A stretch of DNA of 52,849 nt from Acidobacteriota bacterium (GTDB taxonomy: Bacteria; Acidobacteriota; Holophagae; Acanthopleuribacterales; Acanthopleuribacteraceae), in assembly GCA_030066195.1 (NCBI GenBank), contig JASJCB010000084.1, forward strand, positions 1 through 52,849, written 5' to 3'. Positions 1-8,223 of the stretch are shown here, piece by piece. Each line of letters starts with the position of its first letter. Positions within the stretch are counted from its first letter, which is position 1. Position numbers and translations under genes: made by a program. The notes under the pieces are model-generated. The model was given only the letters and a program-made list of their open reading frames with translations. It searched no databases and was not told the origin of the DNA.

Positions 1-453
1 CTGTTCGGCGAGCAGGCCGTGCTCTGCGGCGGCGCCACCGAACTGGTAAAGGTGGGTTTCGAAACCCTGGTGGAAGCCGGTTACCAGCCCGAGGTAGCCT
101 ACTTCGAATGCCTGCACGAACTGAAGCTGATCGTGGACCTGCTGTATGAAGGCGGCTTCGCCCGCATGCACGAGTTCGTCAGCGAAACCGCCAAGTACGG
201 CGACCTGACCCGCGGCCCGCGTGTCATCGACGAACACGCCCGTGAGCAGATGCGCACCGTGTTGCGCGAGATTCAGGACGGCACCTTCGCTCGCCAATGG
301 ACCGAGGAGAACGAGGCCGGCCTGACCAACTACAACAAGATGTTGGCCGATGACATGGGTCACCAGATCGAAAAGGTCGGTGCTCAGTTGCGCGCCAACA
401 TGTCCTGGCTGGCTGCCGAAAAAGAAGCGCAAAAGGAAGAGGCTTTGGTATGA
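1..453 (+). CDS. ilvC: ketol-acid reductoisomerase, C-terminal part
   Basis: The open frame runs in from the window edge, so only the last 150 residues are visible. They form the knotted helical C-terminal domain of KARI, which converts acetolactate or acetohydroxybutyrate to the dihydroxy acid using NADPH and Mg2+. The segment begins LFGEQAVLCGG and contains YFECLHELKLIVDL, whose acidic residues bind metal in this family. The sequence follows the short class I form rather than the long enterobacterial class II form. The stop codon overlaps the ilvB start as ATGA, which indicates translational coupling. The NADPH-binding N-terminal domain lies outside the window. Confidence 0.95.
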   Translation: MFGEQAVLCGGATELVKVGFETLVEAGYQPEVAYFECLHELKLIVDLLYEGGFARMHEFVSETAKYGDLTRGPRVIDEHAREQMRTVLREIQDGTFARQWTEENEAGLTNYNKMLADDMGHQIEKVGAQLRANMSWLAAEKEAQKEEALV

Positions 454-2102
454 ACGGCGCCACCTTTCTCGTCAAGGCGTTGGAGCGCGAGGGTGTCGAT
501 GTGGTTTTCGGCTACCCGGGCGGCGCCATCATGCCGTTCTACGATGCTTTGCTGGAAGCGGAATTCCGGCACATCCTGGTTCGGCATGAGCAGGCGGCCG
601 CTTTGGCAGCCGACGGCTATGCACGAGTAAGCGGAAAGGTAGGCGTGTGTATCGCCACCTCCGGTCCGGGCGCCACCAACCTGGTGACCGGCCTGGCCAA
701 TGCCATGCTGGATTCGGTGCCCGTGGTGGCCCTGACAGGCCAGGTGCCTTCCGTGGTCATGGGCACCGACGCCTTCCAGGAAGTAGACGTGCTGGGCATT
801 ACCCTGCCTATCGTCAAACACAGCTTCCTGGTCAAAGACATCCACGACCTGCCGGCGGTGGTGCACGAGGCGTTCCGCATCGCTGTTACCGGTCGGCCCG
901 GCCCCGTCTTGATCGACCTGCCCAAGGACATCCAAAATGCCGAGATGCCGCCCAACCTGGTGCCGAGGCCGGATCACATGCCGGTTCCCGCACCGCCGGC
1001 GGACTCCCTGCAACAAGCCGCCGCATTGCTTGCCGAAGCGCGTCGTCCCCTGGTTTATGCCGGGGGCGGCGTCGGCATGGCCGGTGCGGTCGAACCGTTT
1101 CGCGAGTTTCTGGCCGTGACCGGACTGCCCGTGGTCACCACGTTGAAAGGCCTGGGCAACGCCCGGCCCGACAACGACCTGTTCCTGGGCATGCTGGGTA
1201 TGCACGGCGCCAAGGCCGCCAACTACGCGGTTCAGGAATGTGATCTGCTGGTGGTGGTCGGTGCTCGCTTCGACGACCGCGCCACCGGTAAACTGGCCGA
1301 ATTCGCACCCAAGGCCAAGGTCATCCATATGGACATCGACGCGGCCGAACTGGGCAAGTTGCGCGAGACACAAGTTCCCCTGCGCGGCGGTTTGATCCCT
1401 AGCCTGCGCGCCCTGTCCATACCCTTGGATATCGACGACTGGCGTCTTCATTGCAAGGCAATGGCAGTCGAGCACGCCTACGACTACGCCGCACCCGGCA
1501 AGGGCATCTACGCCCCGCGCCTGTTGCACCGACTCTCCCAAGCGGCCGGCGACAAAACCATCATCAGTTGTGACGTGGGCCAACACCAGATGTGGGTGGC
1601 TCAACATTACCGCTTTCATCAGCCCAATCACCACCTCACCAGCGGCGGACTGGGCACCATGGGTTACGGACTCCCCGCCGCCATGGGCGCCTGCTACGCC
1701 GCTCCTGATCACCGCGTCATCGCCGTCAGCGGCGACGGTTCCTTCATGATGAACATCCAGGAACTGGCCACGCTGAAACGCTATAACATCCCCGTCAAAA
1801 TCCTCCTGCTCGACAACAGTTGCCTGGGCATGGTCCGTCAGTGGCAAGACCTGTTTTTCGCGGGTCGCAAAAGCCAGGTGGATTTGTCCGATAACCCCGA
1901 TTTCACCAGGGTTGCCGAGGCGTTCGGCATTCCCTCGATGCAGGTTCGCCGCGCCGAGGAAGAAAGCGATACCGTGGACGCCCTGCTGCAAACCGAGGGC
2001 CCCTTGTTGGTACACGCCCTCATCGATCCCACCGAGAATGTATGGCCCCTGGTCCCCCCGGGCGCCAACAACGCACAAATGATGGAAGGAGCAAGGACAT
2101 GA
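450..2102 (+). CDS. ilvB: acetohydroxyacid synthase, large (catalytic) subunit
   Basis: 550 residues, normal for the family. The enzyme joins two pyruvates, or pyruvate and 2-oxobutyrate, using thiamine diphosphate, and commits carbon to valine, leucine and isoleucine. Visible signatures are the N-terminal catalytic Glu in RHEQAAALAADGYAR, the central FAD-type domain, and the C-terminal ThDP/Mg motif GDGSFMMNIQEL followed by LLLDNSCLGMVRQWQ. The start overlaps the ilvC stop (ATGA) and the stop overlaps the ilvM start (ATGA). The three genes are therefore read as one unit, and the regulatory partner is encoded directly downstream. Confidence 0.96.
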   Translation: MNGATFLVKALEREGVDVVFGYPGGAIMPFYDALLEAEFRHILVRHEQAAALAADGYARVSGKVGVCIATSGPGATNLVTGLANAMLDSVPVVALTGQVPSVVMGTDAFQEVDVLGITLPIVKHSFLVKDIHDLPAVVHEAFRIAVTGRPGPVLIDLPKDIQNAEMPPNLVPRPDHMPVPAPPADSLQQAAALLAEARRPLVYAGGGVGMAGAVEPFREFLAVTGLPVVTTLKGLGNARPDNDLFLGMLGMHGAKAANYAVQECDLLVVVGARFDDRATGKLAEFAPKAKVIHMDIDAAELGKLRETQVPLRGGLIPSLRALSIPLDIDDWRLHCKAMAVEHAYDYAAPGKGIYAPRLLHRLSQAAGDKTIISCDVGQHQMWVAQHYRFHQPNHHLTSGGLGTMGYGLPAAMGACYAAPDHRVIAVSGDGSFMMNIQELATLKRYNIPVKILLLDNSCLGMVRQWQDLFFAGRKSQVDLSDNPDFTRVAEAFGIPSMQVRRAEEESDTVDALLQTEGPLLVHALIDPTENVWPLVPPGANNAQMMEGART

Positions 2103-2353
2103 GTTTTATTTTGCAAATTCGCTTGAAGAACATCGACGGCGTGTTGGAGCGGGTACTGGGTACCATTCGGTATCGCGGTCACCAACTTTTGCGCCTGATG
2201 GCCCACCCCACCCCCGACGGTTCGAGCATGGACGTCACCCTGAAAGTAGACGCGGGTCGCGGCGGAACCCACCTTACCCGTCACCTGCAAAAGCTCTTCG
2301 ATGTAGAAGCGGTTGAATGCTACAGCGAAGTGGCCCACGCCCGTTACGGCTGA
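2099..2353 (+). CDS. ilvM: acetohydroxyacid synthase small subunit, IlvM-type single ACT domain
   Basis: 84 residues starting at the ATG that overlaps the ilvB stop. An in-frame ATG at 2042 lies inside ilvB and is not needed. The sequence reads as one ACT domain: an opening beta strand (SFILQIRLKN), a helix (GVLERVLGTIRYRG), a second strand (GSSMDVTLKV) and a helix near the end (LTRHLQKLFDV). It is the short IlvM form, about half the length of IlvN/IlvH proteins of about 160 residues, which carry an extra C-terminal domain. E. coli IlvM belongs to the valine-insensitive isozyme II. Valine resistance here would be inference. Confidence 0.85.
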   Translation: MSFILQIRLKNIDGVLERVLGTIRYRGHQLLRLMAHPTPDGSSMDVTLKVDAGRGGTHLTRHLQKLFDVEAVECYSEVAHARYG

Positions 2354-2382
2354 ATCGGCCTCCCTGAGATAAGGATACGACC

Positions 2383-3990
2383 ATGGATACCACGCTATAC
2401 GACACCACGCTTCGGGACGGCACTCAGCGTCGCGGCCTCAGCCTCACTCTGGCCGACAAGTTGAAGATTGCGCATGAACTGGACCGCTTCGGTATTCCTT
2501 ATATTGAATGCGGTTGGCCCGGCAGTAATCCCAAGGACTGCGCCTTTTTCGAAGCGGCCAAAGGCGAAACCTGGTTACAGGCAAAGCTGGTGGCCTTCGG
2601 CTCCACGCGCCGAGTGGGAACAGCAGCGGAAGACGACGTCAACTTGAGAGCCCTGCTGGAAGCCGAAACCCCAGCCGTGGCCCTGGTTGCCAAAAGCTGG
2701 ATCCTGCACGTGGAAAAGGTGCTGAACACCACCCCGGAAGAGAACCTGAACCTGATCCGCGACAGCGTGGCTTTTATGAAGGCCGCCGGGCGCGAAGTGA
2801 TCTACGACGGTGAACACTTCTTCGACGGCTTTCGCGCTGACGAGGCCTATGCCATGGCCACACTGACGGCAGCCGTGGAAGCGGGCGCCGACTGGCTGGT
2901 GCTGTGCGATACCAACGGCGGCAGCCTGCCCTCTTTCGTCAGCCGGGTGACAGCACGGGTAAAGGCCGCTTTTCCCCACATGCGCCTGGGCATTCACGCT
3001 CACAACGACAGCGAACTGGCCGTGGCCAACAGCCTGGTCGCCGTTGAAGCCGGCGCCGGCATGATTCAAGGCACTGTCAACGGCTACGGTGAACGTTGCG
3101 GCAACGCCAACCTGGTTTCCCTGATTCCCAACCTGCAATTGAAACTGGGTCGTCGCTGCATCGCCAAACAACAACTGGCCCGCCTCACCGAGTTGGCCCA
3201 CATGGTTGCCGAAACGGCCAACCTGAATCCCGACCCCCACCAGGCATACGTGGGTCACGCGGCCTTTGCCCACAAGGGCGGCATCCACGTGGCCGCCGTG
3301 GAGAAACTGGCCGCAAGCTATGAACACATTTCGCCCGAAACCGTGGGCAACACCCGTCAGATTGCGGTTTCGGAACTGTCCGGTCGCGGCAACGTTCGCG
3401 TACGCGCCGCCGAACTGGGCTTCGAACTGCGCGTCGATCCTCGCTCGGTTCTGGACAAGGTCAAGGAACTGGAGAACCGGGGTTTCCATTTCGAGTCCGC
3501 CGAGGGCAGCTTCGAGCTGATCGCCCGACGCATGGATCCCGAATACAAGCCGCCCTTTGCCGTATTGGATACCTTCGTGGTCAGCGAACGTCGCGGTAAA
3601 AACCACAACGCCGAGGCCACCGTCAAACTGCTGGTAGGCAAGCGCCTGCGCCACACCGCCGCCGAGGGAGGCGGTCCTGTCCAAGCACTGGACCACGCCC
3701 TGCGCAAGGCGGTATTACCTTGCTTCCCCGAGTTGGCGAACGTGCGCCTGGTCGACTACAAGGTCCGCATTTTGGATACCGAAGCCGCCACGGCAGCCAC
3801 CACCCGGGTGCTCATCGAGGCGGCCGCCGGTGAAGAACGCTGGTGTACGGTCGGCTGCTCGGACAACATCATTGACGCTTCCACCCAGGCTCTGGTCGAT
3901 AGTTTGGAACTGTATCTGCTGCGTCACGACATTCAACCGGCTTCCGGCCGGGAACATCAAGGAGAGACCTATGTCACTTCAACCGTCTAA
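2383..3990 (+). CDS. cimA: (R)-citramalate synthase
   Basis: 535 residues. Condenses pyruvate with acetyl-CoA to citramalate, the first step of the threonine-independent route to 2-oxobutyrate and isoleucine. The HMGL-like TIM barrel opens with YDTTLRDGTQRRGLS (catalytic Arg and metal Asp) and has metal-binding His in HAHNDSELAVANSL followed by GTVNGYGERCGN. A C-terminal LeuA-type dimer/allosteric domain occupies roughly residues 400-530. TQRRGLS in place of the TQSPG/EQSPG of isopropylmalate synthases, together with the ECGWPGSNPKD segment, points to citramalate synthase over LeuA. A canonical LeuA is also present further on, at 8224. The end overlaps ilvE by 20 bp. Confidence 0.9.
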   Translation: MDTTLYDTTLRDGTQRRGLSLTLADKLKIAHELDRFGIPYIECGWPGSNPKDCAFFEAAKGETWLQAKLVAFGSTRRVGTAAEDDVNLRALLEAETPAVALVAKSWILHVEKVLNTTPEENLNLIRDSVAFMKAAGREVIYDGEHFFDGFRADEAYAMATLTAAVEAGADWLVLCDTNGGSLPSFVSRVTARVKAAFPHMRLGIHAHNDSELAVANSLVAVEAGAGMIQGTVNGYGERCGNANLVSLIPNLQLKLGRRCIAKQQLARLTELAHMVAETANLNPDPHQAYVGHAAFAHKGGIHVAAVEKLAASYEHISPETVGNTRQIAVSELSGRGNVRVRAAELGFELRVDPRSVLDKVKELENRGFHFESAEGSFELIARRMDPEYKPPFAVLDTFVVSERRGKNHNAEATVKLLVGKRLRHTAAEGGGPVQALDHALRKAVLPCFPELANVRLVDYKVRILDTEAATAATTRVLIEAAAGEERWCTVGCSDNIIDASTQALVDSLELYLLRHDIQPASGREHQGETYVTSTV

Positions 3991-4927
3991 ATATATTTGG
4001 CACCACGGTCAACTGGTGCCGTGGGAGCAGGCGACGGTCCACGTCCTCTCCCACTCCCTGCATTACGGTTCCTCGGTTTTCGAAGGTATCCGCGCCTATC
4101 CCACACCAAACGGCACCGTCTTCTTCCGCCTGGAAGATCACGTTCGGCGCCTGTTGGAGTCGGCCCGCATCTACCGCATGCAGACACCCGAGACCGCTCC
4201 TGAACTGGAGGACGCCTGTCACCGGGTGGTCGACGAGAACCAACTCGACGGCGCCTACATCCGTCCGCTCATCTATCACGACTACGAGGCCCTGGGCGTG
4301 GTGCCCCGCCAGAGCAGCGTGCGCACCACCATCGCAGCCTTTGCTTGGGGCGCCTACCTGGGCGAAGAAGGGATGGAAAAAGGCATCGACGTGGGCGTCA
4401 GCAGTTGGCAACGGCCCGCGCCCAACACCTTCCCCACCTTCGCCAAGGCAGGCGGCAATTATCTGTCCGGCATCCTCATGGGTCGTGAGGCCGCGCGTCA
4501 CGGATACGCCGAGGCGATCGCCCTGGACAGCAACGGTTACCTGAGCGAGGGACCCGGCGAGAACCTGTTCGTGGTTCGCGACGGCGTCATCCACACGCCC
4601 GCGTTGCATCACGCCCTGTTGCCCGGCATCACCCGCAATACCGTCATCACCCTGGCCCGTCATCTGGGTTACCAGGTGGTCGAAGAGTCCATGCCTCGCG
4701 AAATGCTCTATGTTGCCGACGAACTGTTCTTCAGCGGTACCGCCGCCGAGATCACGCCCATTCGTTCCATAGACGGCATGCAGGTGGGCAACGGTCGACG
4801 CGGTTCCGTCGCCGCCGCGCTGCAACGGGCTTTCTTCGGCCTGTTCGACGGCAGCACCACGGATCATTGGAACTGGTTGGAACCGGTACGCAGCAAACAA
4901 CCCTTAGCGGTCGCGGTAGGAGGGTAA
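3971..4927 (+). CDS. ilvE: branched-chain amino acid aminotransferase
   Basis: 318 residues, class IV PLP enzyme that performs the last transamination step for Val, Leu and Ile. The start is the ATG at 3971, preceded by AAGGAG; the frame is open further upstream inside cimA but has no better start. Visible features are the N-terminal SHSLHYGSSVFEGIRAY, the region AKAGGNYL carrying the PLP lysine, and LDSNGYLSEGPGENLFVV, which binds cofactor and substrate. The length is close to that of E. coli IlvE (309). Five bases separate it from leuC. Confidence 0.94.
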   Translation: MSLQPSKYIWHHGQLVPWEQATVHVLSHSLHYGSSVFEGIRAYPTPNGTVFFRLEDHVRRLLESARIYRMQTPETAPELEDACHRVVDENQLDGAYIRPLIYHDYEALGVVPRQSSVRTTIAAFAWGAYLGEEGMEKGIDVGVSSWQRPAPNTFPTFAKAGGNYLSGILMGREAARHGYAEAIALDSNGYLSEGPGENLFVVRDGVIHTPALHHALLPGITRNTVITLARHLGYQVVEESMPREMLYVADELFFSGTAAEITPIRSIDGMQVGNGRRGSVAAALQRAFFGLFDGSTTDHWNWLEPVRSKQPLAVAVGG

Positions 4928-4931
4928 CAAG

Positions 4932-6350
4932 ATGCCGGCAACCACATTATTCGAGAAAGTATGGGAGGCCCACCAGGTTACCCCCGAGACCGAGGACACT
5001 CCCGCGGTACTCTACATCGACCTCCACCTGATTCACGAAGTCACCTCGCCCCAGGCGTTCGACGAACTGCGCAAGCGCGGCCTGAAGGTACGCCGCCCCG
5101 ACAAGACGGTAGCCACCATGGACCACAGCACGCCCACGCTGCCGCCCGATGAACGGGGCAACTGGCCTTTCATCGATCAGTTGGCCGCCAAACAGGTGAA
5201 GAAACTGGAAGACAACTGCGCGGAATTCGGAATCACCCTCCACGCCCTGGGCGGCCCCCATCAAGGAATCGTCCACGTCATAGGACCGGAACTCGGCTTG
5301 ACGCAACCGGGCAGCACCATCGTGTGCGGCGACAGTCACACCAGCACCCACGGCGCATTCGGCGCGCTGGCCCACGGCATCGGCACCTCGGAAGTCGGTC
5401 ACGTGCTGGCCACCCAATGCCTCTTGCAGCGCAAGCCCAAAACCTTTGCCATCAACGTGGAAGGCGCGCTGCAACCCGGCGTCGGCGCCAAGGACCTGGT
5501 CCTGGCCGTTATCAACAAGATCGGCGTGGGCGGCGGCACGGGCCATGTGCTGGAGTTTCGCGGCGAGGCGATTCGCGCCCTGTCCATGGAAGCGCGTATG
5601 ACCGTGTGCAACATGGCGATCGAGGCGGGCGCGCGCGCCGGCATGATTGCGCCCGATGAAACCACCTTCGCCTACTTGAAAGACCGCGAGCATGCCCCCA
5701 AAGGCGAAGCCTGGGATAAGGCGGTTGCCCGGTGGAAGACGCTCAGGACTGACGAGGGCGCGGTCTTCGATCGGGAAGTGACCATCGACGCAAGCCAGGT
5801 GGAACCCCGCATCACCTACGGCACCAATCCCGAGATGTCCGTCGGCGTCAGCGAAACCGTGCCGCAACCCAACACCCGAAGCGACGAGCGTGCCCTGGCC
5901 TACATGGGCCTGGAAGCAGGCGAGCGGATGCAGGGCAAGAAAGTAGACGTTGTCTTCATAGGCAGCTGCACCAACAGCCGCATCGAGGACCTGCGCGAAG
6001 CGGCCGGTGTCATGCACGGCCGCAAGGTTGCGGAAAACGTCCGCGCCCTGATCGTGCCCGGCTCCAGGAGCATCAAGGAGCAGGCCGAGGCCGAGGGCCT
6101 GGGCGACATCTTCCGTGAAGCGGGCGCCCAGTGGCGCGAACCGGGCTGCTCCATGTGCATCGCCATGAACGGCGATCAACTGCAACCGGGCGAGTTGGCC
6201 GTGAGCACCTCCAACCGCAACTTCGAAGGCCGCCAGGGGACCGGCGGCAGAACACTGCTGGCCGGACCGGCAACCGCTGCCGCCGCTGCCGTCACCGGGA
6301 TGATCACCGATGCCCGATCCCTGCAAGGAGTCGAATATGCAACCGTTTAA
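4932..6350 (+). CDS. leuC: 3-isopropylmalate dehydratase, large subunit
   Basis: 472 residues. With LeuD it isomerises 2- to 3-isopropylmalate, and also converts citramalate in the CimA route. Aconitase-family signs are CGDSHTSTHGAFGALA near residue 132, GSCTNSR (first cluster cysteine) near residue 341, and CSMC near residue 402, which supplies the other two cysteines of the [4Fe-4S] cluster. TSNRNFEGRQG follows as expected. Having leuC and leuD beside cimA and ilvE suggests that one isomerase serves both leucine and isoleucine synthesis. The stop overlaps the leuD start by 14 bp. Confidence 0.96.
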   Translation: MPATTLFEKVWEAHQVTPETEDTPAVLYIDLHLIHEVTSPQAFDELRKRGLKVRRPDKTVATMDHSTPTLPPDERGNWPFIDQLAAKQVKKLEDNCAEFGITLHALGGPHQGIVHVIGPELGLTQPGSTIVCGDSHTSTHGAFGALAHGIGTSEVGHVLATQCLLQRKPKTFAINVEGALQPGVGAKDLVLAVINKIGVGGGTGHVLEFRGEAIRALSMEARMTVCNMAIEAGARAGMIAPDETTFAYLKDREHAPKGEAWDKAVARWKTLRTDEGAVFDREVTIDASQVEPRITYGTNPEMSVGVSETVPQPNTRSDERALAYMGLEAGERMQGKKVDVVFIGSCTNSRIEDLREAAGVMHGRKVAENVRALIVPGSRSIKEQAEAEGLGDIFREAGAQWREPGCSMCIAMNGDQLQPGELAVSTSNRNFEGRQGTGGRTLLAGPATAAAAAVTGMITDARSLQGVEYATV

Positions 6351-6915
6351 GATCTTGCGCTCGCGTAGCGTGTCCATGCCTTCCGAGAATATCGACACCG
6401 ATCAGATCATCCCCGCCCGCTTCCTCAAAGTCACCGATAAGAAAGGTCTTGGTGAAAAGGCCTTCTACGATTGGCGCTACGACAAGGACGGCCGTCCCCG
6501 CACGGACTTTGTCCTGAACACGCCGCGCGCACTGGGCGCCGGGATCCTGGTAGCCGGCGACAACTTCGGCTGCGGCAGCTCTCGCGAGCACGCGCCGTGG
6601 GCCCTCGTGGACTTCGGCTTCCGCGCCGTGGTCTCTACTTCCATCGCGGATATCTTCCGCAACAATGCCTTGAAAAACGGTCTGCTGCCCATCGTGGTCG
6701 ACCCTCAATTTCACACGCGCCTGCTGAAGGGCGCGGGTGAGGAACTGGAAATCAATCTATGGGCGCGCACCATCAAAACCGAGGACTGCGAATCTCGCGA
6801 GTTCGAGGTGGAGCCCTTCGCGCGCTATTGCCTGATGAACGGTATGGACCAATTGGACTTTTTACTGGGTCAGGATGCACAAATCCAGGCTTACGAACAG
6901 GAGTATGTGGTATGA
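6337..6915 (+). CDS. leuD: 3-isopropylmalate dehydratase, small subunit
   Basis: 192 residues. Swivel domain partner of LeuC. The start is set at the ATG at 6337, which has AAGGAG seven bases before it and gives the usual MQPFKIL opening; an in-frame ATG at 6310 lacks such a site. Motifs are the NIDTDQIIPARFLK region and GCGSSREHAPWAL, the small-subunit substrate loop. The last codons overlap leuB as ATGA. Confidence 0.95.
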   Translation: MQPFKILRSRSVSMPSENIDTDQIIPARFLKVTDKKGLGEKAFYDWRYDKDGRPRTDFVLNTPRALGAGILVAGDNFGCGSSREHAPWALVDFGFRAVVSTSIADIFRNNALKNGLLPIVVDPQFHTRLLKGAGEELEINLWARTIKTEDCESREFEVEPFARYCLMNGMDQLDFLLGQDAQIQAYEQEYVV

Positions 6916-8030
6916 AAGCAGCAATCACCGTTTTACCCGGCGACGGCATCGGGCCCGAGGTCACGGCAGAGGCCGTGCGCGTCTTGCAGAAAGTCGCCGA
7001 AGATTTTGGACATCGTTTCAGCTTTACAGAGGCGGAGATCGGCGGATGCGCCATCGACGCGCACGGCAACCCGCTGCCGAACGAGACCGTCAACGCCTGC
7101 CAGTTGGCCGACGCGGTCCTGCTGGGCGCAATCGGCGGTCCCAAGTGGGACGATCCCAAGGCGAAGGTGCGCCCCGAACAGGGCCTTTTGGGCCTGCGCA
7201 AGGCCATGGGCGTCTACGCCAACCTGCGGCCGGTCAAGTTCATGCCCGAGGTCGCCGATGCCTCACCGCTGAAACGCGAAGTGCTGGAAGGCGTGGACCT
7301 GGTGGTCATGCGCGAACTGACCGGGGGCATCTACTTCGGCGACAAGGGCCGCGACGAGAAAAGCGCTTACGATGTCTGCACCTACACGGTCGAGGAAATC
7401 GAGCGCATCACTCGCCAGGCCTGCCTGCTGGCCTATAACCGCCGGCGCAAGTTGACCTCGGTAGACAAGGCGAACGTGCTGGAAACCTCACGCTTGTGGC
7501 GGGAAACCGTGGACCGCGTGGTTCAAACCGAATTCCCCTTCCTGGAACTGGAGCACATGCTGGTGGATGCCGCCGCCATGCACCTGATGCGCCGTCCGGC
7601 TGACTTCGACGTGATGCTTACCGAAAATATGTTCGGCGATATCCTGACCGACGAGGCCAGCATGCTCGCGGGTTCCATGGGCCTCCTGGCCTCTGCTTCG
7701 CTTGGTCGCGAAAATGCGCCGGGCCTGTACGAACCCATCCACGGCAGCGCGCCCGATATCGCCGGCCTGGGCGTGGCCAACCCGCTGGGCGCCGTCCTTT
7801 CCGCGGCCATGTTGTTGCGCCACTCTCTGGAATTGGAAACCGAGGCCGAGGCTGTTGAGACCGCTGTCAACATGGTTCTGGAAACGGGTGCCGTCACCCC
7901 GGATATCGACCCCGAATCCAAACTGGGCACGGTCGATGTGGGCCGTGCGGTTTGCGAACAACTGGACCACATTACCCATGACATGGCCTTCGGCGCCCTG
8001 GCCATGAACATCGGCGCCCTGGGCACCTGA
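6912..8030 (+). CDS. leuB: 3-isopropylmalate dehydrogenase
   Basis: 372 residues, a homodimeric NAD-dependent oxidative decarboxylase. It makes 2-oxoisocaproate for leucine; the homologous step after citramalate can be done by the same enzyme. Visible are LPGDGIGPEV at the N-terminus, the MRELTGGIYFGD substrate/cofactor segment, MFGDILTDEASMLAGSMGLL with the metal aspartates, and the NAD loop EPIHGSAPDIAG. It starts at the ATG overlapping the leuD stop and is followed by a strong terminator hairpin. Confidence 0.96.
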   Translation: MKAAITVLPGDGIGPEVTAEAVRVLQKVAEDFGHRFSFTEAEIGGCAIDAHGNPLPNETVNACQLADAVLLGAIGGPKWDDPKAKVRPEQGLLGLRKAMGVYANLRPVKFMPEVADASPLKREVLEGVDLVVMRELTGGIYFGDKGRDEKSAYDVCTYTVEEIERITRQACLLAYNRRRKLTSVDKANVLETSRLWRETVDRVVQTEFPFLELEHMLVDAAAMHLMRRPADFDVMLTENMFGDILTDEASMLAGSMGLLASASLGRENAPGLYEPIHGSAPDIAGLGVANPLGAVLSAAMLLRHSLELETEAEAVETAVNMVLETGAVTPDIDPESKLGTVDVGRAVCEQLDHITHDMAFGALAMNIGALGT

Positions 8031-8062
8031 TCCCCCGCTTGACGACAAGGTCCTACTGAGAC

Positions 8063-8104
8063 CCGCGGCGGGATCCTGCCTCACCGGATCCCGCCGCGGT
8101 TTTT
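8063..8104 (+). terminator. intrinsic terminator after leuB
   Basis: A perfect 14-bp GC-rich stem (8063-8076 with 8086-8099) encloses a 9-base loop and is followed directly by five T. It should end, or strongly reduce, transcription of the ilv-leu operon after leuB. Confidence 0.85.
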
Positions 8105-8132
8105 CCAACCCTTTCAAGACCCACTCCTGTAC

Positions 8133-8168
8133 GCCGGCCGGGGGGTTCGGCTCCCCGGCGGCTTTTTT
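8133..8168 (+). terminator. second tandem terminator or leuA leader hairpin
   Basis: A 10-bp stem (8133-8143, one bulged G, with 8153-8162) is followed by six T. It lies 29 bp after the first terminator and 56 bp before the leuA start. It could be a back-up terminator for leuB or an attenuator in the leuA leader. I see no leucine-rich leader peptide. Confidence 0.7.
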
Positions 8169-8223
8169 ACCCTGAAAACAATAGACATCAATCAGGTTCT
8201 GAATTTTTTTGAGGAGAGACATC

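Noticed and set aside
384..2078. 564-codon open frame on the minus strand opposite ilvB
   Set aside because: Its sequence is a complement shadow of ilvB (high-GC codon bias opens this frame); it has no family-like motifs or ribosome site.
4947..6398. 483-codon open frame on the minus strand opposite leuC
   Set aside because: Shadow of leuC, rich in Gly, His, Gln and Ala typical of antisense frames; the same applies to long minus frames opposite leuA (8386-9849) and the TPR gene (14783-16330).
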